Shown: in pieces, positions 55,718 to 64,000 of the stretch
How positions within the stretch are numbered: position 1 is the first letter of the stretch
Layout of the letters: the number at the start of each line of letters is the position of its first letter
Assembly (NCBI GenBank): GCA_965218235.1
Contig: OZ244596.1
Location: 2,170,001 to 2,234,000, forward strand
From: CADCWK01 sp965218235
GTDB taxonomy: Bacteria > Chloroflexota > Chloroflexia > Thermomicrobiales > UBA6265
Direction: 5' to 3'
DNA: 64,000 bases
The notes under the pieces: model-generated
The model's input: the letters and a program-made list of their open reading frames with translations, nothing else
What the model was told of the DNA's origin: nothing
The model's database searches: none
Position numbers and translations under genes: made by a program

Positions 55718-56401
55718 TCAGATGGCGGCCGAGGTACACCGGTCCCCACTACGTTCCAGAACCTGGAGCCGGGCTTCCAGCACGTCGATCCGCTCGAGCA
55801 GCGCCGCGTGGATCTCGTCGGGCGAGGCCGGACGGATTGCCTGACCGGTTATCAGGTCGATCTCCCGGAGGATGCGGGCCGGAACGCCGCCGACGACCGC
55901 GCCAGCCGGAACGTTCCGGACCACGACGGCGCCGCTCCCGACCCGGGCGTCATCGCCAACGGTGACGTCACCGAGCACCGTCGCTCCGGCGCCAATCTGG
56001 ACCCGGTCTCCAATCGACGGGTGTCGCCGCCCGCGCGCCCGTGACGTCCCGCCCAGCGTCACGCCCTGGTAGAGCAGGACGTCGTCGCCGACGACCGCTG
56101 TCTCGCCGATTACGACACCCATACCGTGATCGATGACCAGCCGGCGACCAATCGTGGCGCCGGGGTGAATCTCGATTCCGGTGATGACGCGACCAAGGTG
56201 GGAGACCAGCCGGGCCGGGAGGCGAAGGCCGCGGCGATGCAGCCGGCCGGCGAGGCGGTGGAACTGGACGACGTGGAAGCCGGGATAGGTCAGGACGACC
56301 TCAAGCGCCGAGCGGGCGGCCGGGTCGTTGACCTGGATCGCCCGAATGTCCTCTTGCCACCTTGCCAGAACCATCGGTCCCACATCCTGCTCATTGGCCA
56401 T
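55718..56401 (-). CDS. cysE: Serine O-acetyltransferase
   Basis: CysE makes O-acetylserine for cysteine synthesis. The N-terminal helices (RWQEDIRAIQVNDPAARSALEVVLTYPGFHVVQFHRLA) are followed by the left-handed beta-helix with IEIHPGATIGRRLVIDHGMGVVIGETAVVGDDVLLYQGVTLGGT, which includes the catalytic His-Asp. The C-terminal helix (about residues 190-220) is longer than in minimal CysE. 227 residues; 41 nt after the FmdB-like gene. Confidence 0.96.
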   Translation of the reverse strand: MANEQDVGPMVLARWQEDIRAIQVNDPAARSALEVVLTYPGFHVVQFHRLAGRLHRRGLRLPARLVSHLGRVITGIEIHPGATIGRRLVIDHGMGVVIGETAVVGDDVLLYQGVTLGGTSRARGRRHPSIGDRVQIGAGATVLGDVTVGDDARVGSGAVVVRNVPAGAVVGGVPARILREIDLITGQAIRPASPDEIHAALLERIDVLEARLQVLERSGDRCTSAAI

Positions 56402-56442
56402 GTCGTGTCGCGGACCGACTCTGCCGCTCCCGGCCGGTCGCG

Positions 56443-56871
56443 TTACTTCGACGCTGCCCGGGCGGCGGCCGGCGTGCGGTCCTTCGAGGCCGGTGCGGCC
56501 GGTGCGGCCGGTTCCGTCTTGCCGCTACCCGACTTCTCCGCGGCCACCTTCTCGGTCGAGCCGCCAGCCGGCTTGTCGGTCTTGCCGTCAGCCTTGTCGG
56601 ATTTCTCGGTCTTGTCCCCACCGGCTTTCTCATCGCTGCCGGAATCGCCGGCGTCGGCAGCCGTCTTCGCCTTGTCCGCGCCGGACTTCGCCGAATTCTT
56701 GCTGTCGTTGATGTAGAAGCCAGTCCCTTTGAAGACGATCCCGGTCGGCTGAATGACCCGACGGATCGACCCTTCGCAGGTCGGGCAGACGGTCAGCGAG
56801 TCCTCGGAGAACTTCTGGAAGATATCGAACTGGTGGCCGCAATCGCGGCAGCGATAGGCGTAGGTCGGCAT
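56443..56871 (-). CDS. FmdB-type zinc ribbon protein with long charged tail
   Basis: A 142-residue protein whose first 60 residues form an FmdB/CxxC zinc ribbon: MPTYAYRCRDCGHQFDIFQ with C8 and C11, then VCPTCEG with C29 and C32, and VFKGTGFYINDS. Residues 60-142 are a low-complexity Lys/Asp/Ala/Gly/Ser tail, likely disordered. The family is widespread but without a firm function. It lies 214 nt after polA. Confidence 0.88.
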   Translation of the reverse strand: MPTYAYRCRDCGHQFDIFQKFSEDSLTVCPTCEGSIRRVIQPTGIVFKGTGFYINDSKNSAKSGADKAKTAADAGDSGSDEKAGGDKTEKSDKADGKTDKPAGGSTEKVAAEKSGSGKTEPAAPAAPASKDRTPAAARAASK

Positions 56872-57085
56872 CGAGGCTCCGTCCCTGATCGCGGTCAGGG
56901 TGCATCTTGAAGGCGGTTCAGGGCGCTGTCTCCGGCGTTGGGACGGTCACGCCGATTGCCATGTCTTGGCGATTCGGGAGCGGACCATCCCGTATTGTAG
57001 GATGTTCGCCGATCGTCCTCAAGCTTTCCGAAGGGAAGTATCGTTCATGTCTCGCTCAAGCCGCCGGCCGATCTCCGGAACGCGA

Positions 57086-59875
57086 TCAGGCGGTAACTGA
57101 CGCCGGGACTCGGGAGATCGGTTCCATCTCATCCCAGCGTGGGCCGGCGTTGACCTCGGCGATGAGGGGAACCGAGAGCTCGGCCGCGCCCTCCATGATC
57201 CGGAGGACGAGTTCGGCCGTCGCGTCGAGGTCGGACCGCTCGACTTCGAGGACCAGCTCGTCATGGACCTGGAGTAGCAGCCGTGCCCGGAGGTCGCTCT
57301 GACCGAGCGCCTCATGGAGGTGGATCATGGCGACCTTGATGATGTCGGCCGCTGTCCCCTGGACCGGCATGTTGACCGCCATCCGCTCGGCGGTCAGCCT
57401 TCGCATCCCATTGCTCGAGGCCAGTTCCGGCAGGTACCGGCGCCGGCCGCTCGGCGCGACGACGTAGCCGTTCCGCGCGCCATCGTTGATCGTCCGGTCG
57501 AACAACTCGCGAACCTTGGGCAGCCGGGCCCAGTACTGCTCGATGAACCTGCCGGCGTCGGCGTTGCTCAGGCCGGAGTCCCGCGCCAGCCCGAACGCCT
57601 GCATCCCGTACATGACACCGAAGTTGACGGTCTTGGCGACGCGGCGCTGGTTGGGCGAGACAGCGGAAAGCTCGATGCCGTAGACGATCGCCGCCGTCGC
57701 CTGATGGATGTCGTCGCCGCGCTGGAACGATTCGACCAGGAACGGTTCGCCGCTCATGTGAGCCAGCAGCCGGAGCTCGATCTGGGAATAGTCGGCCGAG
57801 AGCAGGACCGCGTCGTCGAACAGACGGAAGTCCGGCCGGGTGTCGGCGACGAAGGCGTGGCGGACCCGCCGGCCTTCCTCCGTCCGAACCGGGATGTTCT
57901 GCAGGTTCGGGTTGGTCGAGGACAGCCGGCCGGTCGCGGCGATCGTCTGGTTGAAGGAGGTGTGGACGCGGCCGGTATCGGGGTGGACGGACTGGGCGAG
58001 GGAGTCGACGTAGGTGGACTTGAGCTTGGACAGCGAGCGGTGCTCGAGGATCAGCCCCACGATCGGGTGGGAGCCGCGAAGGCGCTCCAGCTCGTCGGCA
58101 TCCACCGAGTAGCCGGTCTTGGTCTTGCGTCCGGCGGCGAGACCGAGCTCGACGAAGAGCAGGTCGGCGAGCTGCTTGTTCGAGCCGATGTTGATCTCCC
58201 GCCCGGCCGCCTCCTGAATGCCGCGCTCGAGGGCAGTCAGCCGCTCGGTCAGCTCGCTGGAGAAGCTGGCAAGGTAGTCGGTGTCGACCGTGATCCCGGT
58301 CCGCTCCATCGCGACGAGGACCGGCACGAGGGGCTGTTCCTCGCTGTAGAGCAGGCCGTCGAGCTCACGCTCGGCGATCTCCGGCGCCAGCGCGTCGGCC
58401 AGGGCCAGCGTCGCCTCAACGTCGCCGCAGGCGTAGGCCCCGGCTTCGTCGCCCGAGACCACGTCCATGGTGAGCTGCTTGCTCCCCTTCCCGATCAATT
58501 CGGTGATCTCGGTCATCTGGATCCCGAGCCGGGTGAAGGCGAGGTCCTTGAGGCGGATCGAGGACTCACCCAGCAGGAAGGCCGCGATCATCGTGTCGAA
58601 AGCCAGCGGGACGATCGGAAAGCCGTGGCGGGACATGACCTGGAGGTCGTACTTGCCGTGGTGGGCGACGACCTTCATCTCGCCGCCGAGGGCGGGGATC
58701 AGCCGCTCCCGGAGCAGGCCCAGGCCGAGTTGCGGCCCCTCGTCGATCAGGCGGTGCATGACCGGGATGTAGAAGCTCTCCTCCGGGTCGACCGCGATCG
58801 CGATCCCGACGAGGGCCGCCCGCATTGGGTCGGTCGCCGTCGTCTCGACATCGAGAGCTAGCCGTCCGACCGCGGCGATCCGGCCGACGAGGGCGTCAAG
58901 TTGCTCCTCGGTCCGCACGATCGTCCGGACCGGATCGAAGGTCCGGACTTCGACCGGATCGGCCTTCTCATGGACCTCGGGCAGCTTGTTGAGGAGCGTC
59001 CGGAACTCCAGCTCCCGGAACAGCTCGAAGACCCGACCCCGATCGTAGTTTCCAACCGAACTGTGGTCCCAGTCGAGGTCGACATCGAGGTCGCGGACGA
59101 TCGTGACGATCTTCTTGCTCTCGATCGCGTCCCGCTGACCGGCCTCCATCGCCTTGCGGGTCCGGTCAGGGGTAATCTCCGGGATGTGCTCGATGATCGA
59201 CTCGATCGGACCGAACTGCTGGAGCAGGGCGCGGGCACCCTTGTCGCCGATGCCCTTGACCCCGGCGACGTTGTCCGAGGTGTCGCCGACGATTGCCTTG
59301 TAGTCGGGGACGAGCTCTGGGCCGACCCCGAACCGCTCGATCACCCCGTCCCGGTTGAACGTCCGCAGATCGCTGAAGGACTGCCGGCCGGGAAGGACGA
59401 CCGTGACGTGGTCGTCAACGAGCTGGAGGAGGTCGCTGTCGCCGGTGACGATCAGGACCTCGGCCTCATCCTTCTGGGCAAGGTGGGTCGAGAGCGAGCC
59501 GATCACGTCGTCGGCCTCGTACCCCTCCCGGACCATGACCGGGATGTTGAGAGCGTCGAGCAGCCCCTTGATGACGTCGACCTGCTGCTCGAACTCGGGC
59601 GGCATCTCGGGCCGGTTGGCCTTGTACTGCTCGTAGGTATCGTGCCGGAAGGTCTTGCCACCCTCCAGCGCGACGACGGCGTGGTCGGGCCGATGGACCC
59701 GGATCGTCTCCAGCAGCATCGTCGCGAAACCGAAGACCGCGCCGACCTGCTGGCCGGAGGACGTCGTCAGTCCGTTCTGGATGGCGTAGAACGCCCGGAA
59801 GATCAAGCCGAATCCGTCGACGAGCATGACGACCGGCCGCTGCTCGATGGTAGTCGTGTCAGGTGCCGCCGACAT
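57086..59875 (-). CDS. polA: DNA polymerase I with intact exonuclease motifs
   Basis: A 929-residue family A polymerase. The 5'-3' nuclease domain (residues 1-300) has VDGFGLIFRAFYA, GDSDLLQLV and VKGIGDKGA. The 3'-5' exonuclease part keeps its acidic residues: LDVETTATD (motif I), HHGKYDL (motif II) and YACGDVEATL (motif III), so proofreading is likely, unlike in Taq. Polymerase motifs are DYSQIELRLLAHMSGE, RRVAKTVNFGVMYGM and QVHDELVLEVE. The ATG at 59875 follows AAGGAG. A TATACT (59927-59922 on the minus strand) may be its -10. Divergent from the MoxR gene. Confidence 0.98.
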   Translation of the reverse strand: MSAAPDTTTIEQRPVVMLVDGFGLIFRAFYAIQNGLTTSSGQQVGAVFGFATMLLETIRVHRPDHAVVALEGGKTFRHDTYEQYKANRPEMPPEFEQQVDVIKGLLDALNIPVMVREGYEADDVIGSLSTHLAQKDEAEVLIVTGDSDLLQLVDDHVTVVLPGRQSFSDLRTFNRDGVIERFGVGPELVPDYKAIVGDTSDNVAGVKGIGDKGARALLQQFGPIESIIEHIPEITPDRTRKAMEAGQRDAIESKKIVTIVRDLDVDLDWDHSSVGNYDRGRVFELFRELEFRTLLNKLPEVHEKADPVEVRTFDPVRTIVRTEEQLDALVGRIAAVGRLALDVETTATDPMRAALVGIAIAVDPEESFYIPVMHRLIDEGPQLGLGLLRERLIPALGGEMKVVAHHGKYDLQVMSRHGFPIVPLAFDTMIAAFLLGESSIRLKDLAFTRLGIQMTEITELIGKGSKQLTMDVVSGDEAGAYACGDVEATLALADALAPEIAERELDGLLYSEEQPLVPVLVAMERTGITVDTDYLASFSSELTERLTALERGIQEAAGREINIGSNKQLADLLFVELGLAAGRKTKTGYSVDADELERLRGSHPIVGLILEHRSLSKLKSTYVDSLAQSVHPDTGRVHTSFNQTIAATGRLSSTNPNLQNIPVRTEEGRRVRHAFVADTRPDFRLFDDAVLLSADYSQIELRLLAHMSGEPFLVESFQRGDDIHQATAAIVYGIELSAVSPNQRRVAKTVNFGVMYGMQAFGLARDSGLSNADAGRFIEQYWARLPKVRELFDRTINDGARNGYVVAPSGRRRYLPELASSNGMRRLTAERMAVNMPVQGTAADIIKVAMIHLHEALGQSDLRARLLLQVHDELVLEVERSDLDATAELVLRIMEGAAELSVPLIAEVNAGPRWDEMEPISRVPASVTA

Positions 59876-60075
59876 CGTGTTCGCTCCTTGAGACGTCTCG
59901 TACCTCAGTTCTGTGGAGTGAAGTATACCGGGGTGTTCGTTCACAACGACACCCGATTCCAGAGCCGGACAGCGCTTCAAGACTGGAGCCGGGGACTGTC
60001 CGTGTGATACTTGCGAGCGGGCGCCGGCCGATTCGGTCCGCCGCCACCGGTCGTACCAGGAGTCAGTTTCCCTCT

Positions 60076-61149
60076 ATGGAGTCCATGTCCGTCCAGGCGA
60101 TCGCGCAACTTGCCGGCGACCATGTCGAACGGGTCATCGTCGGCAAGCGCCGCGAGGTCCAGCTCGTGCTGGTCTCCCTGCTCTGCCAGGGGCACATCCT
60201 CCTCGAGGACGTCCCCGGCGTCGGCAAGACCGTTCTCGCCAAGACGATCTCCCGCACGATCGGCTGCTCGTTCAAGCGCATCCAGTTCACGCCGGATCTC
60301 CTCCCGAGCGATGTGACCGGCGTCAGTATGTACAACCAGCACAGCGGAACGTTCGAGTTCCGGCCCGGTCCGGTCTTCGCCCAGCTCGTTCTGGCCGACG
60401 AGGTCAACCGCGCCTCCCCGAAGACGCAGTCCGCCCTGCTGGAGGCGATGGAGGAGCGGCAGGTCACGGTCGACGGGGCGACCCATCAGTTGCCGACGCC
60501 GTTCGTCGTCATGGCAACGCAGAACCCGATCGAGTACGAGGGCACGTTCCCGCTGCCGGAGGCGCAGCTCGACCGATTCCTGGTCCGGCTGTCGCTCGGC
60601 TACCCCGGCCACGCCAACGAGCTCGAGCTCCTGACCCGGCAGCACAACCGGCACCCGCTCGACTCGCTGCCGCAGGCGCTGGATGTCGATCAGCTCGTCG
60701 CCGCGCAGGAAGCGGTGCGTCGCGTCCACGTCGCCCCGGCAATCGCCGAGTACATCGTCGGCCTGGTCGAGGCGACACGGGCGCATGAGGACATCTACCT
60801 CGGCGCCAGCCCCCGCGGTTCGCTGGCGCTCTACAACACCGCCCGGGCCTGGGCGGCGCTCTCGGGCCGCGAGTACGTCATCCCGGACGACGTCAAGGCG
60901 CTGGCGGAGCCGACCCTGGCGCACCGCCTGATCGTGAGCCCGTCGGCCCGGATGCGCGGCATCGATGGCCGGACGATCATGGGGGAGGTGCTGAGGCAGC
61001 TGGCGGTCCCCGGCGCCCAACCTCAGCGTGGCAACGGCGTGGTCCCGGCCGGCGAGCGATGGCCCCAGTCGAATGGCGCCTCGGTTCCGGTCGACGCCGA
61101 GCCAGCCCGTGGCCGGGGAGCCTGGCGTGGTCGCCGGGCTGAGTCCTGA
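60076..61149 (+). CDS. MoxR-family AAA+ ATPase
   Basis: A 357-residue MoxR ATPase with Walker A EDVPGVGKTVLAKT, Walker B LVLADEVNRASPKTQ, sensor I MATQNPIEYEGTFPLPEAQLDRF and the C-terminal lid (ASPRGSLALYNTARAWAALSGREYVIPDDV). MoxR proteins act as chaperones for maturation of enzymes, often with DUF58 partners. It is followed by a DUF58 gene 5 nt downstream. Starts at 60076 (MESMSV) or 60085 are both possible. The last 45 residues are Arg/Pro/Gly-rich. Confidence 0.95.
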   Translation: MESMSVQAIAQLAGDHVERVIVGKRREVQLVLVSLLCQGHILLEDVPGVGKTVLAKTISRTIGCSFKRIQFTPDLLPSDVTGVSMYNQHSGTFEFRPGPVFAQLVLADEVNRASPKTQSALLEAMEERQVTVDGATHQLPTPFVVMATQNPIEYEGTFPLPEAQLDRFLVRLSLGYPGHANELELLTRQHNRHPLDSLPQALDVDQLVAAQEAVRRVHVAPAIAEYIVGLVEATRAHEDIYLGASPRGSLALYNTARAWAALSGREYVIPDDVKALAEPTLAHRLIVSPSARMRGIDGRTIMGEVLRQLAVPGAQPQRGNGVVPAGERWPQSNGASVPVDAEPARGRGAWRGRRAES

Positions 61150-61154
61150 GACCG

Positions 61155-62462
61155 GTGAACGGTGTCAAGGCGATCGTCGTCCTGCTGGGCGTCTTCACCC
61201 TGTCCCAGCTGACCACCTGGCCATATCTGGATGAGCTGACCTTCGTCCTGACCGGCTTCGTCCTCGTGGCGCTGGTCTGGTCCCGGCTCGCCGTGGCGGG
61301 GCTCAGGGTCGAGCGGTACGTCAGCGGCGACCGGTTCCAGGTCGGGCAGGACGTTCGGGAAGAGATCACCGTCTCGAGCACGTCGTTCCTGCCGAAGCTG
61401 TGGCTGGAGCTCGTCGATGGCTCGACGATGCCACGCCACCGGGCCGGGCGGGTGTTCAACCTGCCGCGTCACGGCCGAGTGTCGTGGGAGGTCGAGACCT
61501 CCGCTACTCGCCGGGGCCGGTTCCGTCTCGGGCCAACGATCATTCGGGGCGGCGACCCGTTCGGGCTGTTCCCTCGGGAGCGGCGGTTCGAGGGTTCCCG
61601 TGACCTGCTGATCTACCCGGACGTTGCCGAGTCGCAGGGCTATTCCCCGCCGGCCGGTCTCCTGTCCGGCGGTGCCGTCTCGGCTTCCCGCGGTGCGACG
61701 ACGACCGCCAACGTCGCCGGAATCCGGGAGTACGTCGTCGGCGATCCGCAGAACCGCATCAGTTGGAGCGCATCGGCCCGGCGCGGCGCACTGATGGTGA
61801 AGGAACTGGAGTTCGACCCGTCGTCGGACGTCTGGATCGTCCTCGATCTCGATCGCACGACCCATATCGCCGCCGTTTATTCCGATGACTGGCCCGACTG
61901 GCGGGCGCCGCCGGCCCCGTGGCTGGACTCGACTGAGGAGTACGCCGTCTCGGCCGCGGCCTCGCTGGCGTCGTGGCTGTTGGCCTCCGGACGGAGCGTC
62001 GGGCTAGTCTGTACCAACGATGTCCGCGCCGTGATCCATCCCGAGCGGGGCCAGCATCAGCAGCTTCGCATTCTCGAGACGCTCGCTGTCGTTCACGCCG
62101 ATGGATCCATCGGGCTCGGAGAATCGATTATAGAAGAGGCCCGCCGATTCACCGGACCGTCCGCTATCGTCGTGGTGACCGCCGCGACCGAGCCGGACTG
62201 GGTCGGCGTCCTCGCCGAGGTCGCCGGCCGGAGCGCCCGGGCCGGCGCGGTCCTGATCGAGCCGGACTCGTTCGGGCCGGCCCCGTCGTTCGAGCGCGTT
62301 ACCGACGCCCTCGGTGGCGTCGCCATCCGGTCGCATCTGATCGCCTGCGGCGACCTGATCGGCGACGCGCTGGCCGGGCCCGGCATCGACGGGATCGGCC
62401 GAACCGCAATCTCACGCACCGGACGGCTAATGGCCGTGAAGGGACGCCCCGATGGTCGATAG
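61155..62462 (+). CDS. DUF58-domain membrane-anchored protein
   Basis: A 435-residue protein with two N-terminal membrane helices (about residues 3-40), a beta-rich middle, and the DUF58 signature around residues 195-222 (REYVVGDPQNRISWSASARRGALMVKELEF) leading into a von-Willebrand-like alpha/beta fold (VWIVLDLDRTTHIA). These proteins co-occur with MoxR ATPases and transglutaminases. Start is a GTG. Its stop overlaps the next gene start by 11 nt. Confidence 0.93.
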   Translation: MNGVKAIVVLLGVFTLSQLTTWPYLDELTFVLTGFVLVALVWSRLAVAGLRVERYVSGDRFQVGQDVREEITVSSTSFLPKLWLELVDGSTMPRHRAGRVFNLPRHGRVSWEVETSATRRGRFRLGPTIIRGGDPFGLFPRERRFEGSRDLLIYPDVAESQGYSPPAGLLSGGAVSASRGATTTANVAGIREYVVGDPQNRISWSASARRGALMVKELEFDPSSDVWIVLDLDRTTHIAAVYSDDWPDWRAPPAPWLDSTEEYAVSAAASLASWLLASGRSVGLVCTNDVRAVIHPERGQHQQLRILETLAVVHADGSIGLGESIIEEARRFTGPSAIVVVTAATEPDWVGVLAEVAGRSARAGAVLIEPDSFGPAPSFERVTDALGGVAIRSHLIACGDLIGDALAGPGIDGIGRTAISRTGRLMAVKGRPDGR

Positions 62463-64000
62463 TCTGGCACCGACATCTCGACGTTCCCCATCGCTGGCCC
62501 CGTCGACACCTGGCAGTCGGCTGGCCAGCGCGATCCGGAGTCTGGTCCCGGCCGAGGGGCCGGCCGTCGTCCTGCTGCACCTAATCATGGTGCTGGCCGC
62601 CGCCTGGTCGGTGCTGGACGCCGGGTGGGTCGAGGGATTGAGCGCGATCCCGATCATCGTGCTGGCCGGCAGCATCGTCGGGCTCCTGCTCGCCAAGGCC
62701 GAGGCGCCGGACCTCGCCTCACACCTGACCGCGTTCTGGCTTGGGCTGTTCATCGTCGTGATGCACACGATCGTCCAGTTCCCCGATCTGGGCGGCACGT
62801 ATCCAGAGCGAGCCCGGCAGCTCGCGACGCTGTTTGAGGAGTGGACGCGCAGCACCGCCAACGGCGAGCGGATGGACGACATCCACCTGTTCGTCGTGCT
62901 GATGGGACTGACAGGGTGGCTGGTCGCCTACATGTCGGCCTGGACGCTCTACCGGCGCTCCTGGGTGACGGCTTCGGTGCTGTTGCCTGGCGCGGTGATG
63001 ATGATCAACCTCGGCTACCGGCCCGAGTCGGGCGCGGCGCCGCTGGTCCTCTACATCGTCGCGGCCGGCTCGCTCATCGTGGCCCACTTCGCCCGTCGTC
63101 GCCGATGGGACTGGCAGGCACGCGGTATCCAGGCGCCGGGCTTCATCTCGTCGCGCATCCTCGGGATCGGCTTCAACGTCGTCCTGATCTTGACGGTCAT
63201 TGGCTGGGTCCTGCCGATCTCGATCCGGGACGACCTGCTCCGGTCGAGCTGGCAATCGCTGGACCGGCCCGTTACGGCCGCACAGGGCCAGATCGACGAC
63301 TGGCTCGGTCAGCTGACCGGAGATGGTCGTAATCGGGGCGAGAGCTACGCGTCCTTCGACGACTCCTTCGACCTCGGCGGGGCACTGGACCTGTCTCGCG
63401 ATCCGATGCTGGCGTTCACGTCCGACGGCGATACCGCCCCATACCTCGCGGCCCGGCGGATGGATGACTACGATGGCCACGGCTGGAGCAGCACGGCCGA
63501 TGAGACGTTCGATCAGGCAAGCGCCGCTGACCGCGAGCCGTACTCCTCCCGGATTGCCTTCGACGCCGACCTGCCGGTCGCGCTGAGCCCAGACGTCACC
63601 AACGATCGCAGCGACACGGACGGGACGGTGCGGGTGCTGGGCGCCAGCGACAGCACGCTCTTCACCCGCGACACCTATCGGACCAGCAGCCTGCCGACCA
63701 GCGTCCAGGTGAGCTGGACCGAGATGAACGGCGACCGGCTGCCGATGTCGAGCGAGGAGCAACGGGCGGCGCTGCCACCCGATCTTCAGCCGCTTGCCGA
63801 CCTCCTCGCCAAGGCGCGGTTCGACGAGGACGGCGAAGGAGTCGCAGCAAACGACGCTGACCTCGCCCGTTCGATCGACGCTGAACTCCAGACCGTCCAG
63901 GATCGTCTCGTCACCGTCGAATGGGTGGCCAGTCGTGGTCTCGCAAGCGAACTGATCGTGACGGGGCCGATTCCCGTCTACGACGACATCGATTCCGTCC
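62452..64000 (+). CDS. TgpA-like transglutaminase-type membrane protein (partial at window edge)
   Basis: An open frame from ATG 62452 runs without a stop to the window end (516 codons visible). The N-terminal third has about five to six membrane helices (PAVVLLHLIMVLAAAWSVLD, IPIIVLAGSIVGLLLA, FWLGLFIVVMHTIV and others up to about residue 260), then an extracytoplasmic region with DPMLAFTSDGDTAPYLAARRMDDYDGHGWSS, typical of TgpA/DUF3488 proteins. The transglutaminase core should lie beyond the edge, so catalytic residues cannot be checked. The MoxR-DUF58-TgpA order is a known cluster and supports the call. Confidence 0.85.
   Translation, partial: MVDSLAPTSRRSPSLAPSTPGSRLASAIRSLVPAEGPAVVLLHLIMVLAAAWSVLDAGWVEGLSAIPIIVLAGSIVGLLLAKAEAPDLASHLTAFWLGLFIVVMHTIVQFPDLGGTYPERARQLATLFEEWTRSTANGERMDDIHLFVVLMGLTGWLVAYMSAWTLYRRSWVTASVLLPGAVMMINLGYRPESGAAPLVLYIVAAGSLIVAHFARRRRWDWQARGIQAPGFISSRILGIGFNVVLILTVIGWVLPISIRDDLLRSSWQSLDRPVTAAQGQIDDWLGQLTGDGRNRGESYASFDDSFDLGGALDLSRDPMLAFTSDGDTAPYLAARRMDDYDGHGWSSTADETFDQASAADREPYSSRIAFDADLPVALSPDVTNDRSDTDGTVRVLGASDSTLFTRDTYRTSSLPTSVQVSWTEMNGDRLPMSSEEQRAALPPDLQPLADLLAKARFDEDGEGVAANDADLARSIDAELQTVQDRLVTVEWVASRGLASELIVTGPIPVYDDIDSV

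Noticed and set aside
57314..58861. 515-codon plus-strand frame opposite polA
   Set aside because: Antisense shadow; the polA motifs on the minus strand are unambiguous.

Overview
The window is 64 kb of dense, high-GC bacterial chromosome made almost entirely of core housekeeping genes. Gene content and order (atpI-B-E-F-H-A-G-D-C followed by murA; rplI-dnaB-dnaD-dnaC; cdaA-cdaR; a tRNA-Thr/Tyr/Thr-tuf operon; a T-box in front of pheST; paired PP2C-like proteins; MoxR/DUF58/transglutaminase) suggest a member of the Chloroflexota, possibly Thermomicrobia-like. That placement is an inference from gene content, not a phylogeny. I see no rRNA operon, CRISPR array, prophage or recognisable IS element.

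Layout. 0.1-1.7 kb: a multi-pass membrane protein, possibly a GT-C glycosyltransferase. 2.1-11.4 kb (minus): a complete F1Fo ATP synthase operon ending in murA. 11.6-18.4 kb: assorted single genes (SCO1664-like kinase-fold protein, FAH-family hydrolase, Tat-exported unknown, DUF255 thioredoxin/glucosidase-fold protein, methyltransferase, small unknown). 18.6-24.6 kb (plus): histidine operon hisG-C-B-H-A-F-I, with overlapping start/stop codons at most junctions. 24.9-29.0 kb (minus): a membrane protein with a degenerate PP2C-like part and a beta-propeller-like part, then enolase. 29.1-34.5 kb (plus): T-box, pheS, pheT, hisD. 34.5-36.9 kb (minus): PP2C phosphatase, amidohydrolase, ruvA. 37.2-43.1 kb (plus): tRNA-Thr, tRNA-Tyr, tRNA-Thr, tuf, tRNA-Trp, secE, nusG, rplK, rplA, rplJ, rplL, with a strong terminator instead of a following rpoBC. 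43.1-44.0 kb: tRNA-Pro and an ANTAR response regulator. 44.1-50.0 kb (minus): rplI, dnaB, dnaD, dnaC, cdaA, cdaR. 50.2-59.9 kb (minus): polA, an FmdB-type zinc ribbon, cysE, cysS, rlmB and a large secreted PGRP amidase with seven SH3b repeats. 60.1-64.0 kb (plus): MoxR ATPase, DUF58 protein and a TgpA-like protein cut by the window edge.

I did not find a clear new multi-gene system. The most interesting signals are local: MurA with Asp in place of the fosfomycin-target Cys; a HisI protein that lacks the usual Mg-binding aspartates and carries a HisE/MazG-like domain with an altered metal ligand plus an unexplained C-terminal tail; a perfect 20-bp palindrome filling the spacer of the amidase promoter; a 17-bp perfect hairpin between atpB and atpE; a tuf gene whose codon choice differs sharply from its ribosomal neighbours; a DGA-to-DAA change in the diadenylate cyclase; and a 21-bp inverted repeat on both sides of the PP2C-like/propeller gene.
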